DNA from: Nannocystaceae bacterium
Lineage (GTDB): Bacteria; Myxococcota_A; Polyangia; Nannocystales; Nannocystaceae
Assembly (NCBI GenBank): GCA_016763875.1
Contig: JAESSZ010000247.1
Span: 1-5,294 of the forward strand
DNA length: 5,294 nt
Direction: 5' to 3'
Below are positions 5,211-5,294 of this stretch, one piece after another (position 1 is the first letter of the stretch; each line of letters opens with the position of its first letter). The notes below the pieces were generated by a model, which was not told where the DNA came from, did not search any database, and was given only the letters and a program-made list of their open reading frames with translations. A program made the translations under genes and the position numbers.

Positions 5211-5294
5211 GGGATTTCCGAGTCGATCGACGGTCCGTCCGAGCGGCGTTTCGGTTTCTTGATGTCATCACCCGGCTTCGGGCCAGACGGCGAC
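5198..5294 (-). CDS. C-terminal end of an unidentified gene upstream of the lipoprotein operon
   Basis: The - strand frame entering from the right edge stays open for 31 codons and stops at TGA (5200-5198). It encodes a charged, Pro-rich tail: PKPGDDIKKPKRRSDGPS, then SIDSEIPWLP at the end. Third positions are G or C in 22 of 31 codons, and the tail reads like a real hydrophilic C terminus closing on a hydrophobic tetrapeptide. The TGA overlaps the second ATG of the Cys-rich lipoprotein gene (5201-5199) as ATGA, the same arrangement as at the next junction downstream, which argues for a real coupled gene. This leaves no room here for a separate lipoprotein promoter. The protein cannot be identified from 31 residues; a short chance open frame is the alternative. 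Confidence 0.6.
   Translation of the reverse strand, partial: SPSGPKPGDDIKKPKRRSDGPSIDSEIPWLP

Noticed and set aside
1..5294. Search for tRNA, rRNA, transposon ends, CRISPR repeats, toxin-antitoxin or defence genes.
   Set aside because: No cloverleaf-like sequence, transposase motif, regularly spaced repeat or known defence domain was seen; nearly all the DNA is accounted for by the listed genes.

Overview
The window is GC-rich DNA with strong G/C third-position bias, dense gene packing and GTG starts. The closest match I can make is a myxobacterium, probably of the Nannocystaceae type (Nannocystis, Plesiocystis, Enhygromyxa). The main reasons are two exported lipoproteins with long Thr/Ser/Gly/Asp/Glu linkers (SETG, TETG, SDTG) and Cys motifs of the form C-x-x-D-x-D-C, plus the C-terminal end of a two-helix membrane protein finishing in GRF. 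This assignment is pattern memory; no search was run.

Layout: (1) positions 2-481, + strand, the 3' end of a gene that starts outside the window and encodes two membrane helices. (2) A TetR-family repressor on the - strand (512-1099), convergent with gene 1 across 30 bp. (3) A perfect 9-bp inverted repeat (1115-1143) in the gap between the divergent repressor and the next gene, very probably the repressor's operator. (4) 1237-2727, + strand, an unrecognised protein with an Ig-like N-terminal part followed by repeats of about 55 residues that look like beta-propeller blades. Its last repeat is cut short exactly at a 16-bp tandem duplication. (5) A - strand operon read from the right edge: the last 31 codons of an unknown gene (5294-5198), a Cys-rich lipoprotein (5210-3777) and a second lipoprotein with a beta-sandwich domain (3786-2734). 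At both junctions in this operon an upstream stop codon overlaps an ATG as ATGA, so the three genes are probably translationally coupled.

How the parts may work together: the TetR regulator probably represses itself and may also control the divergent repeat protein, because the only intergenic space between them holds the operator. The two lipoproteins are made together and probably sit on the cell surface, each as a folded domain displayed on an acidic disordered stalk. The operon and the TetR/propeller pair converge with only 6 bp between stop codons, and nothing visible links their functions. No RNA genes, transposons, CRISPR arrays or attachment sites were seen.
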